This document shows positions 62,285 to 64,000 of a stretch of DNA of 64,000 nucleotides, one piece after another. The stretch lies in the NCBI GenBank assembly GCA_963662155.1, contig OY759265.1:8784193-8848192 (forward strand), read 5' to 3'. The notes under the pieces were generated by a model that made no database searches, was not told where the DNA came from, and worked only from the letters and a program-made list of their open reading frames with translations. Source of the stretch: Lamellibrachia columna (Eukaryota > Annelida > Polychaeta > Sabellida > Siboglinidae). Each line of letters starts with the position of its first letter. Position 1 is the stretch's first letter. The translations under genes were made by a program, and so were the position numbers.

Positions 62285-62458
62285 CGGCGTTGTGGGTATA
62301 GGCGGCATGCGGGCAGTGCTTGAAGTGGAAGCGGAACTTGGCGTCGCTGGCGCATGGCTTCACGTATGAGGCGGGATCGCGGCAGAAACCGCCCGTGTTG
62401 TTGTTGTACGAGAAGTGGAAGGCGTCTCGGAACGGGCACGTCGTCGGTCGGCCCGGCT
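62285..62458 (-). CDS. Gene D, first exon visible in the window (5' partial gene)
   Basis: Gene D encodes an extracellular Cys-rich protein of a family that I associate with the DUF7042-7045 domains of arthropods and lophotrochozoans. The molecular function of that family is unknown. This exon (174 nt, phase 1 to phase 1) has acceptor GGTTCCGTTCCCCAG and donor AACGCCG then GTAGGT. It reads PGRPTTCPFRDAFHFSYNNN, then GGFCRDPASYVKPC and FRFHFKHCPHAAY. The CPF-x-x-x-FHFxY...C...S-x-x-x-x-C...F-x-F-x-x-C pattern is characteristic. Across the window nine exons give 446 residues with every junction in phase. The signal peptide and earlier exons must lie to the right of 64000, since none was found at 62459-64000. 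The family name is from memory. Confidence 0.87.
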
Positions 62459-63878
62459 CTGGGGAACGGAACCGTTCGAAACATTACTACACAGGCAGTC
62501 AATATGCTCTATCAAAAGCAGGGATGCAGTTATGATTTCACAATCAAACGAGCGTGCGATTACGGCGGAAATATTTGTTTACGTTATGACGCTGTCATCG
62601 CTTACAAAATGGCGCGTGCGATGACGACGGAACTATTGTTAACGTTATGACGCGGTCATCGCGAATAAAATGGCAGACGTACATGTTAATTGTTTTAAAA
62701 AGGAAAGACAACCGACCGACATAATTCCAAACGTTGCATTTGCTAAAAACCAGTAAGCGTGTTAAATACCCCCCCCCCCACGTAATCGTCCTCATCGACT
62801 TGCTATTATAATTACGGGGGTACAATATGTAAATATGTAAATATACCATTTTATATAACTAATCGCGCGAAACAAATTATATAGGTTATGAGTAAGACAC
62901 AATAGGTCTTGACTACTATTTATGGCATATCTTTGAAGGTATCGCACAGGTCAGTTAATCGGATAATTAGCCACCGTAGTGCGGTCAGTTCGCTGTTGCT
63001 AGACCACGCCGGATGATTACGTGACCAGTTTGGTAAAGGTCACGTTGGCCACTGATCGGTGGATTGGACAAATGAGTTGGCTGTAATTGATACAACTGTG
63101 TCAATATAACTCCGTGATTCATGATTAAGACATGAGCGTTGATCGTTGTAATATGACAACCGTGTGACATTGTTAGAGTCTGGCAATATAAAGGTGATCC
63201 AATCAGTGCAGGCCTTATATAAACGCGCGTGGGTCACCTAATTGTTTCATTCCAATTTGTCCATAGCATGACCAATTTTTCCGCAACAATTGTCACCGAC
63301 ATGAATAATTTGTTATCATCAAGTTGGCGCCGGAACGAAAAATAACTGGACAGAACTGGACTGGACTGTGCACTCGGGACTGGACAATTATTTCTTAATG
63401 ATGATTTTGCGTGGGTAGACTATCTGCATTCGTGATTTCACCACAGGCACCCCCAGTTTAGCCTGGCAATAGTGTGGTCGGTGGAATGTCGTTCTGGCAA
63501 CCCATGCGCCGATGTCGTAACGATCCTGGCAATGACAGATGTGAAGCGCTAACGGGGCCAGTAAGTTTCTTGAGACTACTGCACGATCACTGAGATTGCT
63601 CTGTTCACTGCATGCGTTACCACTGACGCGTCTTCGGGGAGAGAGGGAGGGGAAAGAGATAGTGAGAGTGGGGAGAGAGAGTCAGGGATAATTAGAGGAA
63701 GAGAGGGAAACACGCAGAAAGATAGAGGAGAAGGAGAGAAGGTGAGGGGAGAGAGAATGAGTGAGTGAAAGAAACAAATACAAACAGTTAGCAGGCAGAC
63801 ATACATACATAGATACATACAGACAGACAGACAGACAGACAGACAGAATAAGAGAGTGGGAAACGGTGCTCAAACATC
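62459..63878. other. Gene D upstream intron, no exon seen
   Basis: The sequence includes two near-identical ATAAAATGGC/TTAACGTTATGACGC segments (62575-62675), GA-rich DNA at 63640-63770 and an (AGAC)n run at 63818-63846. No phase-1 donor exon preceding exon 1 was recognised. Confidence 0.5.
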
Positions 63879-64000
63879 TTTGCAGCACGTCTTGGAGCAG
63901 ACTGACACGCTTTCTGGCGGTTGGTCTACACGTCTTGGAGCAGACTGACACGTCTTCTGGCGGTTGGTCTACACGTCTTTGAGCAGACTGACACGTCTTC
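63879..64000. repeat. 43-bp minisatellite running off the window
   Basis: Almost three copies of ACGTCTTGGAGCAGACTGAC plus ACGTCTTCTGGCGGTTGGTCTAC. The array continues beyond the right edge. Confidence 0.9.

Overview
The window is animal genomic DNA. It has exons bounded by GT/AG splice sites, non-LTR retrotransposon (LINE) fragments, a tRNA-headed SINE, and a very large load of micro- and minisatellites. A Cys-rich family that I associate with the DUF7042-7045 annotations of arthropods and lophotrochozoans, together with CR1/RTE-type LINEs, suggests an invertebrate, perhaps lophotrochozoan. The species cannot be fixed from this sequence. About 85-90% of the window is non-coding or repetitive, and most long open frames are translations of tandem repeats whose unit length is a multiple of three.

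Layout: 1-2.5 kb is repeats. A minus-strand exon of a secreted helical-hairpin Cys peptide is at 2493-2735. A decayed transposon-like pseudogene is at 2.95-3.74 kb. Repeats run from 4 to 15 kb: a 1.66-kb GTAT satellite, a MITE-like inverted repeat, a SINE and a LINE. Gene A (plus, two coding exons, perfect Kozak start) is at 15.5-17.4 kb. Gene B (plus, one Arg/Ser/Pro-rich exon) is at 23.2-24.3 kb. From 21.4 to 31.7 kb there are minisatellites and an RTE LINE nested in a palindromic element. Gene C (plus, seven phase-consistent exons, 501 aa, unrecognised) is at 32.0-39.8 kb. A three-exon Ly6/uPAR GPI-anchored protein gene (plus) is at 43.4-47.6 kb. Gene D is on the minus strand from 62.5 down to 51.4 kb. 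It has nine phase-consistent exons of an extracellular Cys-rich protein and its 5' end lies beyond the window.

The most interesting signal is in gene D. A 72-bp tandem array carries six copies of a complete 3' splice site plus the first 31 nt of an exon, in a unit that preserves frame and has no stop. An independent 22-bp array in the same gene carries five copies of a 5' splice site. Tandem repetition has therefore multiplied splice signals twice in one gene. More generally, many of the longer introns of genes C and D hold a private minisatellite, and at least four arrays abut or sit inside LINE reverse-transcriptase fragments. Genes A, B and C share strand and Arg/Ser-rich character and could be parts of one transcription unit, but I could not join them by phase. 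No operon-like cooperation between genes is implied.
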